Origin: Dipteronia dyeriana
Lineage: Eukaryota > Streptophyta > Magnoliopsida > Sapindales > Sapindaceae
Length of the DNA stretch: 64,000 nt
Assembly (NCBI GenBank): GCA_032871835.1
Contig: CM065296.1
Location: 568,001-632,000 of the forward strand
Direction of reading: 5' to 3'
How positions within the stretch are numbered: the first letter of the stretch is position 1; each line of letters starts with the position of its first letter. The notes under the pieces were generated by a model. It saw only the letters and a list, made by a program, of their open reading frames with translations. It was not told the origin of the DNA and made no database searches. The position numbers and the translations under genes were made by a program. Shown here piece after piece: positions 46,088-58,190 of the stretch.

Positions 46088-48601
46088 ATAGTGTTTTGGG
46101 TAAAATGAGTGCAAATGAATGCAAATGTATGAATGATCAAAATCACACAAAATGCAAAACACACCAAAAATGAGCAAGGATCACCTATGTATGTCTAGGA
46201 ACCAGACTCTGATACCAATTGAAACATATATTATGGTGTGTTTAATATTGATCTAGAGGAGGGGTGAATAGATTTTAATCAAAATTTACCCAATTTTCGT
46301 TAATGGTCAATTAGACGAAAATACCCCTAACTAGTCACAATAATATCACAAGTGTAATAAGTGATAAAATAATAAAGACACTTGAGATATACGTGGAAAC
46401 CCTCCAAATGGGAAAAACCACGGGCTGTTAAGTGCGTCACACTCGAACAACGAATCCACTGATGATAGAGGCATTACAACCTACTCCCGGTATATAACCC
46501 ACTACCACTACCTAATCCCGGTATTCAGTGGACCTAGTTCAATTTGTTTACGCTTGAAGCAACCTACTCCCAGATGCAACGCAAGACTTACTTCTCTTCA
46601 ATGAAGAGATAAACACCCTATGTGAATATATGAGGATATTCAAACAACAAATAAGGCTAGGGTACCTTATATGCTTATCTAGGATTATGAGATGACAATA
46701 AATGCAATCCTAGATATCAAGAGCTAAATGACATGTCATAAAACTTAGCTAAACATAAAACAAACAATCCTATGAAGCTATCATAAAAGCCATATAACCA
46801 CATGTTGTCATCAAGCATGGCAAGGACTATAATGCACTCACAAAATGCAATCAATGAGTTCTAAACAATATCTAAATGCAAAACAAAGAGATTTAGCTAG
46901 AAGTTATCAATAACAACAATCCAAGTTATCACAAACAATCACAATGAATCAACAAATATGCTTACAATGTATTCAACATATACTTAGTATATATTCATGT
47001 GATTGAGACAAAGCATTTAGTCACATAATAAATGCAAGTCTTAGACCAATGTCTATCAATAACAAACTCAATTAGTTGTGTAGAGATTTTCTAACAAACT
47101 AATTGTCACAAAAACATCACATAAACATTCAAAAGCTTAACAAGTTGATTAATGAACAAACTATCAACCTAGTCAACAATGAATCACACAAGAATATTTA
47201 TGACCTGCTTAGGCAAAAATGACCTAATCAATTAAGCTATCAAAATACAACCCCAATCATGTCATCATTCAACAAAAATATGCATTAAAAATTGATTTCT
47301 ATAAATCCTATGCAATAAAAACGAACTCTTGGAGTTTAAGAACAATAATCAAAGATAAAAGTTTGTTCTTACTTACCAGGTCATGAATGATGAAGACCCA
47401 TGTCTAAAGATGATTAATAATGCATGAAGAATGATGGGTTTTGGGTTTGGAGAGTTAAGGAACCACTCTTGGAGCTTCTCTCTCAAGGGAAATATTTTCT
47501 CTCACTAATAAATGGTTTTTAAGCTCTAAAAAAAGAGTGAGGAAGAAGATAGCACATAAATATGAGCCCTAGAACAAAACTACATCGTTTTGAAAATGCC
47601 CAGAATTTTAGTCAGTGCGATGGTGAGCTGCGCTAGTCAACAAGCGCCACACCAACGCACACCTACTGTCCAGGGGCACTGGTGAGGTGCGCTTGTGGAC
47701 CGGCGCAGCCGTGACAACACAAAAGCTCGAGATTCGAGCGACCCAAAACATGACCAAACGACATCCAAACCTTTCGTATAATATACCGTTGGAAAGGTAT
47801 GGAAGTATAATTTCTACTATAATTTATAAAACTTGATTTGGATGTCTGTAGAAAAAGTTATGGTCATTTAAGTGACTAAAGGTCAGAAAAGGACAACAAC
47901 AGAGATGTCATGTTTTTGTGGTCACTTTGGAGATTTCAAAACCAATCCAAACGATCATGAAATATTACGAATAATATACCGTTGGAAAGGTATAGTTGTC
48001 TAGTTTATACAAAAATTTTCAAAACTCATTTTGAATCATTTTATAAAAAGATATGGTCACAAGACCATACAAATGTCAGTTTTAAAAAACATTTAAATCA
48101 TTGAAATCCACTTTTTGAAACTAGACACCTTACTCCACATAACCAAACCAAGAGAAGAATACGACCTTCTCAAATGGTCACTCAATGCGCTAAGATAAGC
48201 ACACCATCGTGCAAGCGCGAACAACACGCAAAACCACACTATGAATGCACATAGACAACAATGAAGCACACATGCATAACAAATCAAATGCAAGTATGTG
48301 TGTGTGTGAGCAACACATAATGCATGTCAATACAAATGCAAAGATGTGATCAATATAAACATGCAAGAAGAGTTATCAAAACATGAATGCACACTCGTAT
48401 AAACTCACAACATATACGAATAAGAAATATGCATGAGTTGTGAGTGTGTGCAACTATATCTCTTCAAAGCAAGTAAGCATAAGAAATATACCTTTGGTGC
48501 TTCTTCTCTTGAGATCTTTAGAGCCTAAGCTACCCTTACATAAAACCCTAAAAATGTGGTTTGTTCACGAAATAATCCAATCAATAAATGAAGACTTTAC
48601 A
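45830..48601 (-). mobile_element. SIRE-like Copia fragment: 5' LTR, primer-binding site and start of gag
   Basis: On the minus strand: an LTR from about 48601 (TGTAAAGTC) to 46220 (GTTTCA), a primer-binding site TGGTATCAGAG at 46217-46207, then a gag start at about 46087 with DNYPSWKVRMEFFL, DEHVW and KSKWTNDELEAAEWNYSRK, which ends abruptly at about 45836. The rest of the element and its 3' LTR are missing, so no target duplication can be checked. LTR length (about 2.4 kb) is large and the outer border is by inspection only. Inside the LTR, 47765-47850 and 47945-48030 are two copies of one sequence sharing ATAATATACCGTTGGAAAGGTAT. Confidence 0.65.
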
Positions 48602-48949
48602 GAAATCGATGTCGAAAATACTCTGATGTATACTTTGAGTGCTCACCTTTGAAATAGTCATTAATAATCAAATCATGACGCTCCTTCCTATCATGACGAA
48701 TATAACGTCTACCATGTGTTGAGCCACCATGGTGACGCTTTTTACCAATTGAAATCGTTGAAACTATTATAGGAACATGGATTGTTGTGGTTTGGACCAC
48801 ATTATGAGTCATCTTAGTACATAATGAACTATCATTTTCCGATGGCTCATCTAATAATTGTTTAGTCATTGAGAGTGAATCATTGCTTGATGAAGAACTA
48901 TTAGAGTCGGATTCAAAACTCGATGATGACATTGGTTTATAATCACATC

Positions 48950-49694
48950 TATAATATATATTTATTAGGAAAAACACCATAAAAAACAAATAACCAACAT
49001 TATTATTTTTTAACAATACATTTGATTATCAGAGGCAAAAAGCATGATACAATGACCACACAAGAGGAAGCCAGACTAGCACCAAACAAAAACGAACAAC
49101 ACAAGCCCCCAAAAGAAACAACAAGCACACCACACAGGGCACACTACAAATGCACCAGAGGCAACAGAACCACAGACAGAACAACATAGCAAAACTAAAC
49201 AAAACAAAACAAAACAAAACAATCATCTCTCGTTTTGAATTGGATTGGATGGTCATTGTATCAATCGTTTGACAAAATATATTAGTAAAAATGATGCAAT
49301 ATTAAAATTCGTATGTCCAACACAAAGCCTAATATAAAACGGTAATAATAGCTCAGAAACCATCAATCTTTATGCAAGTTTCATTGAGATATTTTGTCAA
49401 ACATTTGGTATGCAAGTCCATGAATTTATATTTAATAAACCATGAATAAAATTACCCACGAACAATCAGAGCAACAAAAAAATTAATCATAAACAATCAA
49501 AGAAATAACACAGAAGAAATATTTGAAGAAGCAAATTATAATAATTAAATTAAAATTACTGTATATAAAACCAAAAAAGGCTAATACAAAAAATAAATAA
49601 AAGAGCATTCAAAAGTATAAAATAAGATTGAATGAACAAATGAAATTAATAAAATAAAATAAAAAACCTTACCAGTAAAGTAGAAGAGTGATGT
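48950..49694. other. Right part of the Harbinger element, non-coding
   Basis: This is the upstream region of the transposase gene. A short AACAA/AAACAAAAC run lies near 49190-49220. No further ORF with a domain. Confidence 0.5.
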
Positions 49695-50148
49695 CGAATA
49701 TTTTGGTTGTTGTATTTGAGAGTATTAGGTAGTTTTAACTGTTAATAGAAAATTGTTTTCTAAAGTTTAAAATAATTAAGTTGATGTATCATTAAAATTA
49801 GGTGTTTTACAAGTGAAGCATTGGAAACCAAATTTTGATTTGGTTGTCTGTCAAGTTTTTTTTTTTGCCATATAGAAAAGCAATTGTCTTGACGGCGATG
49901 ACAAGTCACTATATTTTTAAATACAAATCACGTTTACATTAGAGATGCTTTAAATGTAGTGTAGTATAATTTCAAGTATTCTTCCGAATTATGTTTTCGA
50001 CCTTCCCTTATCTTATTTAAATTCAAGAAAATTTTGTTAACAAGCAACCGAAATCATGAATAATCAACACATTTAAAATGAAAATCAGAATTCAATTGAT
50101 TAGTTAAGGATCTTAATTTGATACCCCAATTTAAAAGTAACTTTTAGG
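49695..50148. repeat. Tandem duplication unit, first copy (left part)
   Basis: It matches 53912-54380 and covers the last 250 bp of the Harbinger element, the 5' half of the exon 12 copy (49953-50011) and the following intron. The hAT element then interrupts it; its last 23 bp lie at 53888-53910. Confidence 0.85.
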
Positions 50149-50159
50149 TAGTGGTGTAA

Positions 50160-50370
50160 AAATGGGCCGTCCGGTGACAGGCCGGTCCGGCCGGCCCAGG
50201 GAGTTCACGGGCCGTTCTTGGAACGGCCCGTGAAGGGAGAGGGCCAGGCCTCGTGCCGGGCCTCTGGGAGGATGCCCGGCAGGCCGGCCAGCCTGGCACG
50301 CCAATCCAGCGTGCCAAGCCTGTCGGACCGGCCCGGCCGACCGGTCCGCCTGTCCGTTCGGCAATTTTTT
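50160..50370. repeat. GC-rich subterminal repeats, left end of the hAT element
   Basis: Overlapping GGCCGG, CCGGCC and GGCCCGT motifs in both orientations. ORFs in this stretch are composition artefacts. Similar arrays lie at 53680-53870. Confidence 0.7.
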
Positions 50371-51292
50371 TTAATTTTTTTTTTCAGAAAACCACCAACG
50401 GCTGGAATTGAATTCTAGCCGTTGGAGGAAATTAAAATTACCAAAACCCCCTACAATCTTTTAAATTATATTTTGACCCACAAATCAAATTTTTCTATAA
50501 ATACTTCCATCCATTTCATTTTCCATTAACTCTCTCTATCATTCTTTCAATATCTCATTCTCTCAAATCTCAATCTCTAATATATTCTCCAATTCTCTAA
50601 ACTTTTTCATTCATTTTGGTTATTACTCTCTCTACAAAATTCTCTACGTTTTCCACTAACACACCAAATTTTAAAGGTACAATTTTGTTATTACTTTTGG
50701 TCTAACATATTCTCATAGAAAATTTATATGCTTATGTTTAGATTTGAGTTACTTAATGAAAACATTATCTATTTAGTTAGTTAGTTAGTTTATCAATTTT
50801 TGGACTTTAATGTTAATATTATTTGTTTAGTTTATTAAGATTTTTAAGTTTAGTAGTAATTTTAATATTTGTTATTAATAAATTTAGAAAGTTAATTTGT
50901 ATTACTGAAATTACTTTTTGTAATAAGTAAATGATGAATGTTAAGTGTAGTAATTACGTTTGATATTGTTTTTGTCATAAATTAAATTTTTTCATTTATA
51001 GATTATGATAGTAAATTTAAGAGTAGTGGTTCAAATCATCAATTTTATGTTAATATATTATGTTAGTAAATTTATCAATTTTATTTGTAGTAGTGAACTA
51101 GTGAATTTAAAATTTTATGTTAGTAGATTATGATTTTTTTTGTTTATTTAATTTGTTTTTTAAGTAAATAAATTATTGTAAGTGTCGTATTAGTTATAGT
51201 AATTATTGTTAGTAAATTAAGATTACTGTTAGTAAATATTGATTTTTAATTTGACTATTAACTACTATAGTGCTCATATTTTTATTCAGATA

Positions 51293-53359
51293 ATGGATCC
51301 TAACCAGCAGCCTTATTTTCCAGACGGTTTGAATATGCTCAACGATGAATTTGATATTTCAGAACCGACCCATACTCAAGCGGGACCTTCTGGTTCCGGC
51401 GTTACACCAACATCACGTCCCAGAAAATTAACATCAGATGTGTGGCAATGTTTCAACATAGTCCAAATAACACTCCCAAACGGGGCGTCTGGCCTCAGAG
51501 CTAAATGTAAGTTTTGCCATAAGAATTATGCTACAAGTACGGGGGGAACCGGACATTTGAGACGGCATATGCACAAATGTATGCCTGCACATGGACAGGT
51601 AGATACTACAACCCAGACACAGCTTCAACGGCACCCAGACGGGTCCGTTACGACGTGGCAGTTCGACACCATGCACGCTAAAGAATGCTTGGCACGATAC
51701 ATTGCACAAACTGATCAACCGATCAGTATTGGTGAGAGTCCATTTTATAAAGAATTAATCACATCTGCATATAACCCCCAATATGAACCTGTTTCTAAAA
51801 CCACCACTAGAAATGATTTGATACGATTGTTTGAAACCGAAAGGGATGACTTAGTTGCTGAAATACAGCATTTAAGTGTCTCTGTTGCATTAACTTCTGA
51901 TATTTGGAATGCATGTTCCAAACAGGACTATTTATGTGTCACGGGACACTATTTAGATTCTGATTGGAGGATAACAAAAAGAATTTTTGGTTTTCGTCCT
52001 ATGGATTTTATACATACCGCAGAAAACATTTTTAATGTCATAATGGAAGTTTTAGAAACTTATGAAATCACGCATCGCATTCTTTCAATCACATTTGATA
52101 ATGCATCTGCAAATACTAGCTATATTGCATTGTTTGTTGCAAGAAATATCCCGCAAGATGGAGGTTATTTCTTCCATCAACGATGTGCATGCCATATTAT
52201 AAATTTAGTTGTACATGCCGGTTTAAAGCAGGTAAGTGACCAAATAGATCGCATCAGAGATGTCATTTCTTGGATTTACAGTTCTAATCCTAGATTCAGT
52301 GAATTCAAGAGACATTGTAAACTAAACGGTCTCAAACCCCGATGATGCCAAACTGATATGCCGGTAAGGTGGAACTCTACTTATTTAATGTTGCAAAATT
52401 GTTTGGAATATGATACAACCATTACATGTTTTTATAACATGAGATTGACCGAAACAGGACAACTTAGTCCAAAATTACTTTCCACAGACGATTGGTATGT
52501 GGCAAAGATTTTTGTTCAATTTTTAAAGATATTTTACAATGCCACTGTAACTCTTTCCGGGGTATATTACCCCACATCTTCCTAGGCAATCCATTAGATA
52601 GTGGAAATGCCTGAACTGTTAAACAGTTATAGAGAAGATGAACATCTAGGCGCTGCAGTTATTGTCATGGAGACAAAGTTGAAAAAATATTGGGCTAACA
52701 TTCCCTTACTTTATGCCTTAAGTGCTATAATAGATCCCAGGGTTAAATTATCTGGTTTAGAAGTTTTGCTTGAGTTTATTGGTATTAATTTGTCAATAGA
52801 TTATTCAGAACAAATTACTGACATTCGAACCAAGTTGTTCGAGATTTTTCATATTTATGAGACCATGTTTGGCAACATTGACATCCCCCAATCAACACGA
52901 CCGGAGACAGAGCCGAAGCAAACAAGTTGGAGCCTTCTGAAACGAAGAAAAAAAGACAAATCAGCAAGTACTTCTTCAGGGCAAAGATCTAGCCCATCTT
53001 CTTGTACCGAACTTATTAGGTACCTTGAAGCACAGTTCGATGCTGTTGAAGACAAGGAAGAGTTTGATTTGTTGTTATGGTGGAAGACCTATACGTACAG
53101 GTATCCAGTTCTGTCACACTTAGCACGTGACGTACTGGTTATTCCAGTGTCAACGGTGTCTTCAGAACAAGCTTTCAGCACCAGTGGACGCATAATTGAA
53201 CCAAGAAGAAGCTGTTTGTCTCCAGAGATGGTGGAGGTATTAACATGCCTTCAGGATTGGGAGCATGCTAAAAAAAGGTTACAAAATCTAACTGTAGATA
53301 AAGAACTTAATCTAAATTTCGACAATCTATATATTGATGACCCTTCAGGTAGTGGCTAG
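51293..53359 (+). pseudogene. hAT transposase (BED zinc finger), three nonsense codons
   Basis: The likely start is ATG 51293, just after an acceptor-like TTCAG; one frame runs to TAG 53357 but has TGA at 52343, TAG at 52583 and TAG at 52595. It begins with a Ser/Pro-rich leader, then a BED-type zinc finger (VWQCFNI, CKFCHKNYATS, GHLRRHMHKC). The RNase H-like core shows LTSDIWNACSKQDYLCVTGHYLD, ITFDNASANTSYI and CACHIINLVVHAGL; after the stops, PVRWNSTYLML. The C-terminus is the hAT dimerisation domain with WWKTYTYRYPVLSHLARDVLVIPVSTVSSEQAFSTSGRI. It is of the RICESLEEPER/Ac-like plant type. The dimerisation motif is intact but the stops prevent full-length product. Confidence 0.9.
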
Positions 53360-53911
53360 GGCCAGAACTAGGTTATACTTTTACATATGTATTTATTATT
53401 TACTTGTAAGTTGTAAAACGGTTGCACTCTTTTTCCCTTACCAAGTTTTTATCCCACTGGGTTTTTCTTTGTAAGGTTTTTAATGAGGCAATCATGTAGA
53501 TATGTATTACTGAATTCCATAAGTGAAAAATAAATAAATAATTAAAAAATTGTTCGTTCTCTTTATTCATTTTAAATTCTAAACCCTTAACCATAAACTA
53601 TAAATCCTAAACCCTATACCCTTAATCCAAAAAAAACGTAATTTAGAAAAAAAATTGGACCAAAAAACTAACCCGCAGGACCAGGCCGGTTAGGCCTGGC
53701 CCGACCGGCCCGCTAGAGGGGCCCGACGGGCCGGCCTGGCACGGCACGCAGGCACGGCCCGCCTGAGGCAGACCGACATGCCGTGCCGGGCCTGCTTCTC
53801 TGGAAACAGGCCGGCCCGGCCCGGCCCACGACGGACTGGCCAGGACGTCCCTAATGGCCCGGGCATTTTTACACCTTTACTTTGAGGCTTACGGGGCTAC
53901 AACACTTCATC

Positions 53912-54380
53912 GAATATTTTGGTTGTTGTATTTGAGAGTATTAGGTAGTTTTAACTATTAATAGAAAATTGTTTTGTAAAGTTAAAATAATTAAGTTGAT
54001 GTATCATTAAAATTAGGTGTTTCACAAGTGAAGCATTAATTTTGTTTTGGTTGTCTGTCAAGTTTTTTCTTTTGCCATATAGAAAAGAAATTGTCTTGAC
54101 CGCGATGACATATCACTATATTTTTAAATACAAATCACGTTTACATTAGAGATGCTTTAAATGTAGTGTAGTATAATTTCAAGTATTCTTTCGAATTATG
54201 TTTTCGACATTCCCTTATCTTATTTAAATTCAAGAAAATTTTGTTAACAAGCAACCGAAATCATGAATAATCAACACATTTAAAATGAAAATCAGAATTC
54301 AATTGATTAGTTAAGGATCTTAATTTGATACCCCAATTTAAAAGTAACTTTGAGGCTTACGGGGCTACAGCACTTCATCG
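53912..54380. repeat. Tandem duplication unit, second copy
   Basis: About 470 bp nearly identical to 49695-50148 plus 53888-53910, including the Harbinger end and the intron. The junctions share TCGAA, so a short homology sits at both breakpoints. Confidence 0.85.
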
Positions 54381-54625
54381 AAGTTTATTGAATCAACTTT
54401 CCACTTTTCATCATCTCCATTTTCTGTCTCTTTCATCACCTGACAATGATTATTATTTGATGATGCTATATAAAATGTGTACTAATTAATAATGCAATTA
54501 AATATAAATCAATCAGAAAATGAGTCAAAATGTTCCCATATTTTTCCTGAACAATTATTCTTATTAGTGCCAACAATATTTCTTCGATTGTTTCTCCAGA
54601 GAAACATTTGTTAACAATCTGCAAC
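54334..54625 (-). pseudogene. CHY1 remnant, exon 10 and exon 11 copies
   Basis: The exon 10 copy (54566-54625) reads LQIVNKCFSGETIEEILLAL; its donor GT is changed to AT. The exon 11 copy (about 54334-54439) reads ETENGDDEKWKVDSINF, and one inserted base near 54381 shifts the frame relative to the intact gene, giving an early stop. The copies lie on the same strand and in the same order as in the intact gene 1.5 kb to the right, so this is a tandem partial duplication. Confidence 0.85.
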
Positions 54626-54639
54626 CTCACATGATCATT

Positions 54640-54735
54640 ACGAAATTGATTAATCTATCCATCAAAGAGCATTTTAAGCAATTAAGAAAAATAATAAGTT
54701 ATTGAATATGATTATGGATATATCAATATTATCAA

Positions 54736-54779
<44 letters not shown>

Positions 54780-55404
54780 GTATCAAAAAATAGAAAATTC
54801 AAGAAAAATAGTTTTAATACTTAAAAAACTCTCAAATTTTATTTATAGGTAGATTTAAATGAATTTATCGTCCATAAAAAAAAATACAAATCAAAATTTA
54901 TTCAAATCGATGTGATTTCACAGTGGTCTTTACCGAAATTAAAATAAGAGATTTCATAATCCATATAAATTCATATACTTATTTTTAACTTTGTTCTTTT
55001 CCTTGTCTTTTTTTTTTTTTACAATATCACCCTACAAGAAATAAATTTCTGGAAAAATTAAAGTCTATATGGATTATATTAAATAATCTGATATATACTA
55101 GTGCAAATAATATTGAATTAGATAGATGTACATCATATAGAGTAATGCATGGTCTCCATTGATTTTTTATTTTTTTTTCTATTTTATCTTCATAGTTTGA
55201 ATTTTGACTAACAAAAATTGAAATCTGTCAGGATAAATACCAAAGAGTTAAGCACCCATTAATGAGAATGAATATGTATATAAATTGCAAAATTAGTCAC
55301 ATATGTAAAAGAATATATACTGTAACATAAAAACATATCCTGCTTGTACACGTACGCAAGTATAAATATAACCGCACAAAGCACATATGCCGTATTTTCA
55401 TTTT
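54640..55404. other. AT-rich sequence downstream of CHY1
   Basis: It includes the 3' flank of the intact gene and a (TA)n at 54744-54776. No coding feature. Confidence 0.5.
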
Positions 55405-57808
55405 TCAGAGCTTCGATGACATCATATTGTCAACTAAGTTTGATCTTGGAGAAAGTTTTAAGAATATCCATTCTTTTTCATCCACCGATTTTTCGAAATA
55501 CCGATCCACCATTTCTTTTGTAACTAGTTCTAACTTTGAAGGTTGCCACTGATAAATTTTAAAGAAAAAATGGTTCAATGATATACATTAAAAATGGGGA
55601 AAAATAAATTATGCAATCCATTTTTATACATACCTTTGGTTTTTCGTCTTTTCCTGAAAGCTTAGCTCTTACACCCTACCAAGTTTATCATGAGATTAAT
55701 TTTTTTGAAAAAAAATAAATTAAGAAACTGATAAAAGTAAACATTGTAAGCTCTTTCTTTCTAATACCTCATACACATCATTGCTCACGGTCCCTAGCAA
55801 AACGTGACAAAATGCAGTGTAATCAAGAATCAAGCATTCTTCTAGATTCTGTCTTCGACCTTCTCTAATCTTATATAAATTCAAACAAGTTAACTAGCTA
55901 TAATCAGTTCCTATATTATATAGTTTCATCCGAAATAAATAATCGACACTTATAAAGTTAAAAATCACAATTCAATTGATCGGTTAACAATCCGTTACCA
56001 ATTTAAGAGAAACTTTGAGGCTTAAGGGGCTACAAGACTTCATCAAGTTTACTGAATCAACTGTCCACTTTTCATCAGCTCCATTTTCTATCTCTGTCTC
56101 CTGAAAATGGTTATTTGATGCTTTATATATTAAATGTATTCTAATAATACAATTAAAGATGTTAATCAGAAAATGACTCACTCAAAATGCACTTTTCCTC
56201 AACAGAAATTCTTACCAGTGCCAACAATATATCTTCAACTATTTTTCCAGAGAAGCATTTGTTAACAATTTGCAATCTGATATGATGAAAATTGTTTAGT
56301 CAATCGATTCGAATGGTATTTTAAGTACAATCAGCTATTTTAATTCCATACCTTCCATAAGCAGAATGTTGTTTTATATTTGGTGTGTGTACAAATTTGC
56401 CTATAAGATGAGAAATTGCACTTGTATCTGAAGAATCCACTTTGTCTAATGCATTTTCCAATAGTTGGAGATCCTATATATCATTATAAATCAGAAAAAT
56501 ATATATATATATATATTCAACTATGTAGCATACAAATGGGTACCTTAGAAAGCACAAAATGAGTTGCTAGTCCACAAGCAATCATTTCTGCTCCATCGAT
56601 TCGAGCTCCGGTCAGTCCTAAATACTCTCCTAAAAAATAATATATAAAGTAAAGACTGAAGACATTTCAATTTCTTCTTGAATTCGAGACTTTGTCAAGA
56701 GGTTTACCAAAATATCCTGGAAGTCTAGAGAGGATATAAGAACCACCAACATCAGATCCTAGTGCTCCTTCTGGCAGAGCAAACACCTTCAAGCAAGTTA
56801 AATATTTTAAACTATAATAATAATCTGAACTATTAGTTGGGTAAATTATTTGTTTATTTATTGGCATTTAATGAAAAATTAAATTGATGATAGAGGTAGG
56901 TGTATCTTGGGAGACATATACAGTGTTCTCTGTGACAATCTTGAAGTTGGCAAGCATTGACACTAAAGCACCACCACCCATCACCACTCCATCAATAATT
57001 GCAACCTTCAATTATATATAGAATAATAAATTATTATGTAAGAAAAAAAAGGATAAATTAATGTTTAATTGATTCTATATATATACATAATTACATACCA
57101 TTGGCTTATTATATGTAGAAACCAAATACTGGAGAGTGAAGAGTTTGTTGAAATAACTTGCACAAAAACTCCAATCCCCTGATTCATTATCCACTAAATA
57201 TAATTAAACCAAGTTTAATATATAATTAGAATTGTTGGATGATAAATTGATAATGATCACCTGCAATCAAAAACTTATAAATTGCTACCATGTCTCCTCC
57301 AGCACAAAAGGCTTTGCCGTTTCCCTGTAAGTGATTGTAATCAAGTAAGTAATATCTTCAAGACATTGTTTACTCTTATTAATACTAATCTTATTGTATA
57401 TATTTTATAATTACCTTCAACATCACGAGTTTGACTTCCGGTTCTTTCTCATAATCTTCCAATCTCTTCGTCATTTGAGAGATCTGCATCCAAAACAACA
57501 CAAAAATTAGTCATCTGTATACACTGTACACATATATAGTGTATAAAAACTGATGAGGGTCACCGTCCAACGGATCGGAAGTTTAAGTGGTTACCATTTG
57601 ATGAGTGAGAGTATTTAATTTGCGTGGTCTGTTTAACATAACTTTCTTCACGGATGAGTCTCCTTCGAATACCACCTGATCATCACCATCCATGACTTCT
57701 TTTATATATATTACCACTAATACAACAAAATGAAAGAGGATCAGTGAAAGCAAGATATATACATACCTGATTATTACTTTCTCTCTCTAACAGATCACCG
57801 ACAGCCAT
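55405..57808 (-). CDS. CHY1: 3-hydroxyisobutyryl-CoA hydrolase-like protein, 14 exons, intact
   Basis: Fourteen exons with GT..AG borders fit without a stop: 57808-57767, 57675-57595, 57483-57415, 57324-57261, 57193-57099, 57005-56922, 56786-56708, 56629-56544, 56473-56352, 56276-56216, 56100-55999, 55869-55768, 55675-55634, 55548-55405; about 390 residues. The enzyme removes CoA from 3-hydroxyisobutyryl-CoA in valine breakdown. Crotonase-fold motifs: VMLNRPRKLNTLT, GKAFCAGGD (oxyanion loop), VAIIDGVVMGGG, then FALPEGALGSDVGGSY with the conserved Glu and Asp region, and LTGARIDGAEMIACGLATHFV. The last residues SKL are a peroxisomal signal. The Glu-Asp spacing looks two residues short compared with family members as remembered. 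A partial tandem copy of exons 10-12 lies downstream. Confidence 0.9.
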
Positions 57809-58190
57809 TAGAGCTAGATCAGACCTCTAAAGCTTTGAAGATGAGGTTTGAAACAATATATATATATATATATATATGGAACAAGCATCCCATGTGTAAT
57901 TAATATATTGTGAAGCCAAAGTTTGTTTACTTATCTATGGTGTACTTTCTATTGCGTTTGCTGGATCAAATCTTAATACATGTGATTGGGTTGATCATGA
58001 CAAATTAACATAATATCAGAGCTGTGATCAAATCTTAAATTATTTTAAATAGTAACTCACCAGGTTGATTGATATTTTACACATCCTACTGTAAAATAAT
58101 TAACTCAAATACATAAAAAGAATCAACTCCAGTTCCAAAATTGGTGAATTTAAGTCAAACAAGAACCCTAAGATTTAGATTCTTCACTTC
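57809..58190 (-). promoter_or_regulatory. Upstream region of CHY1
   Basis: A (TA)n run (57858-57878) and AT-rich sequence precede the ATG. No certain TATA box or known element was identified. Confidence 0.35.

Larger units (their letters stand above)
44850..48932 (-). pseudogene. Harbinger DDE transposase, split by a retrotransposon fragment
   Basis: The N-terminal exon starts at ATG 48932 on the minus strand: a Ser-rich acidic stretch, RKERHDLIINDYF and YTSEYFRHRF, up to about 48602. After the SIRE-like insertion the frame resumes near 45828 with YDDYFTQK, GLSPLQKIIAAVWMLAYGCPVD and VGESTAIESLKRF. The catalytic part holds LGSLDCMHWHWKNCP (first D), NDITVLDKSPLF (second D) and RKDVERAFGVLQSRW (E), that is, the DDE nuclease of the PIF/Harbinger (HARBI1-like) family. 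The C-terminal part is IMKTCIILHNMIIE and LVSRMINRMKQV. A TAA (about 45627) and a TAG (about 45090) add nonsense codons. Inactive. Confidence 0.85.
40886..49949. mobile_element. PIF/Harbinger element with two genes, disrupted
   Basis: The left end is AGAGCATCTCCAATG and the right end, reversed, AGCATCTCTAATG, the classic Harbinger/Tourist terminus. TTA flanks it at 40883-40885 and 49950-49952, the expected 3-bp target. It sits inside a coding exon copy of CHY1. It carries a Myb-like accessory gene (plus strand, 42518-44065) and a DDE transposase gene (minus strand, 48932-44860), arranged convergently. A SIRE-like Copia fragment (about 45830-48601) splits the transposase. Length without it is about 6.3 kb. 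Confidence 0.85.
50149..53879 (+). mobile_element. hAT transposon with transposase, defective
   Basis: Inverted ends TAGTGGTGTAAAAATG (left) and TAAAGGTGTAAAAATG (right, reversed). Flanks CTTTTAGG (50141-50148) and CTTTGAGG (53880-53887) form an 8-bp duplication with one later change; the second tandem unit shows the empty site (aactttgaggcttac). Subterminal regions (50160-50350 and 53680-53870) are GC-rich with many GGCC and CCGG palindromes. A single transposase gene lies inside. Confidence 0.9.

Noticed and set aside
50131..50418. ORFs on both strands in GC-rich sequence
   Set aside because: They lie wholly in the palindromic subterminal arrays of the hAT element and have no domain.
58010..58030. 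PBS-like phrase atatcagagctg upstream of CHY1
   Set aside because: No LTR end lies beside it and the match to the tRNA site is short.
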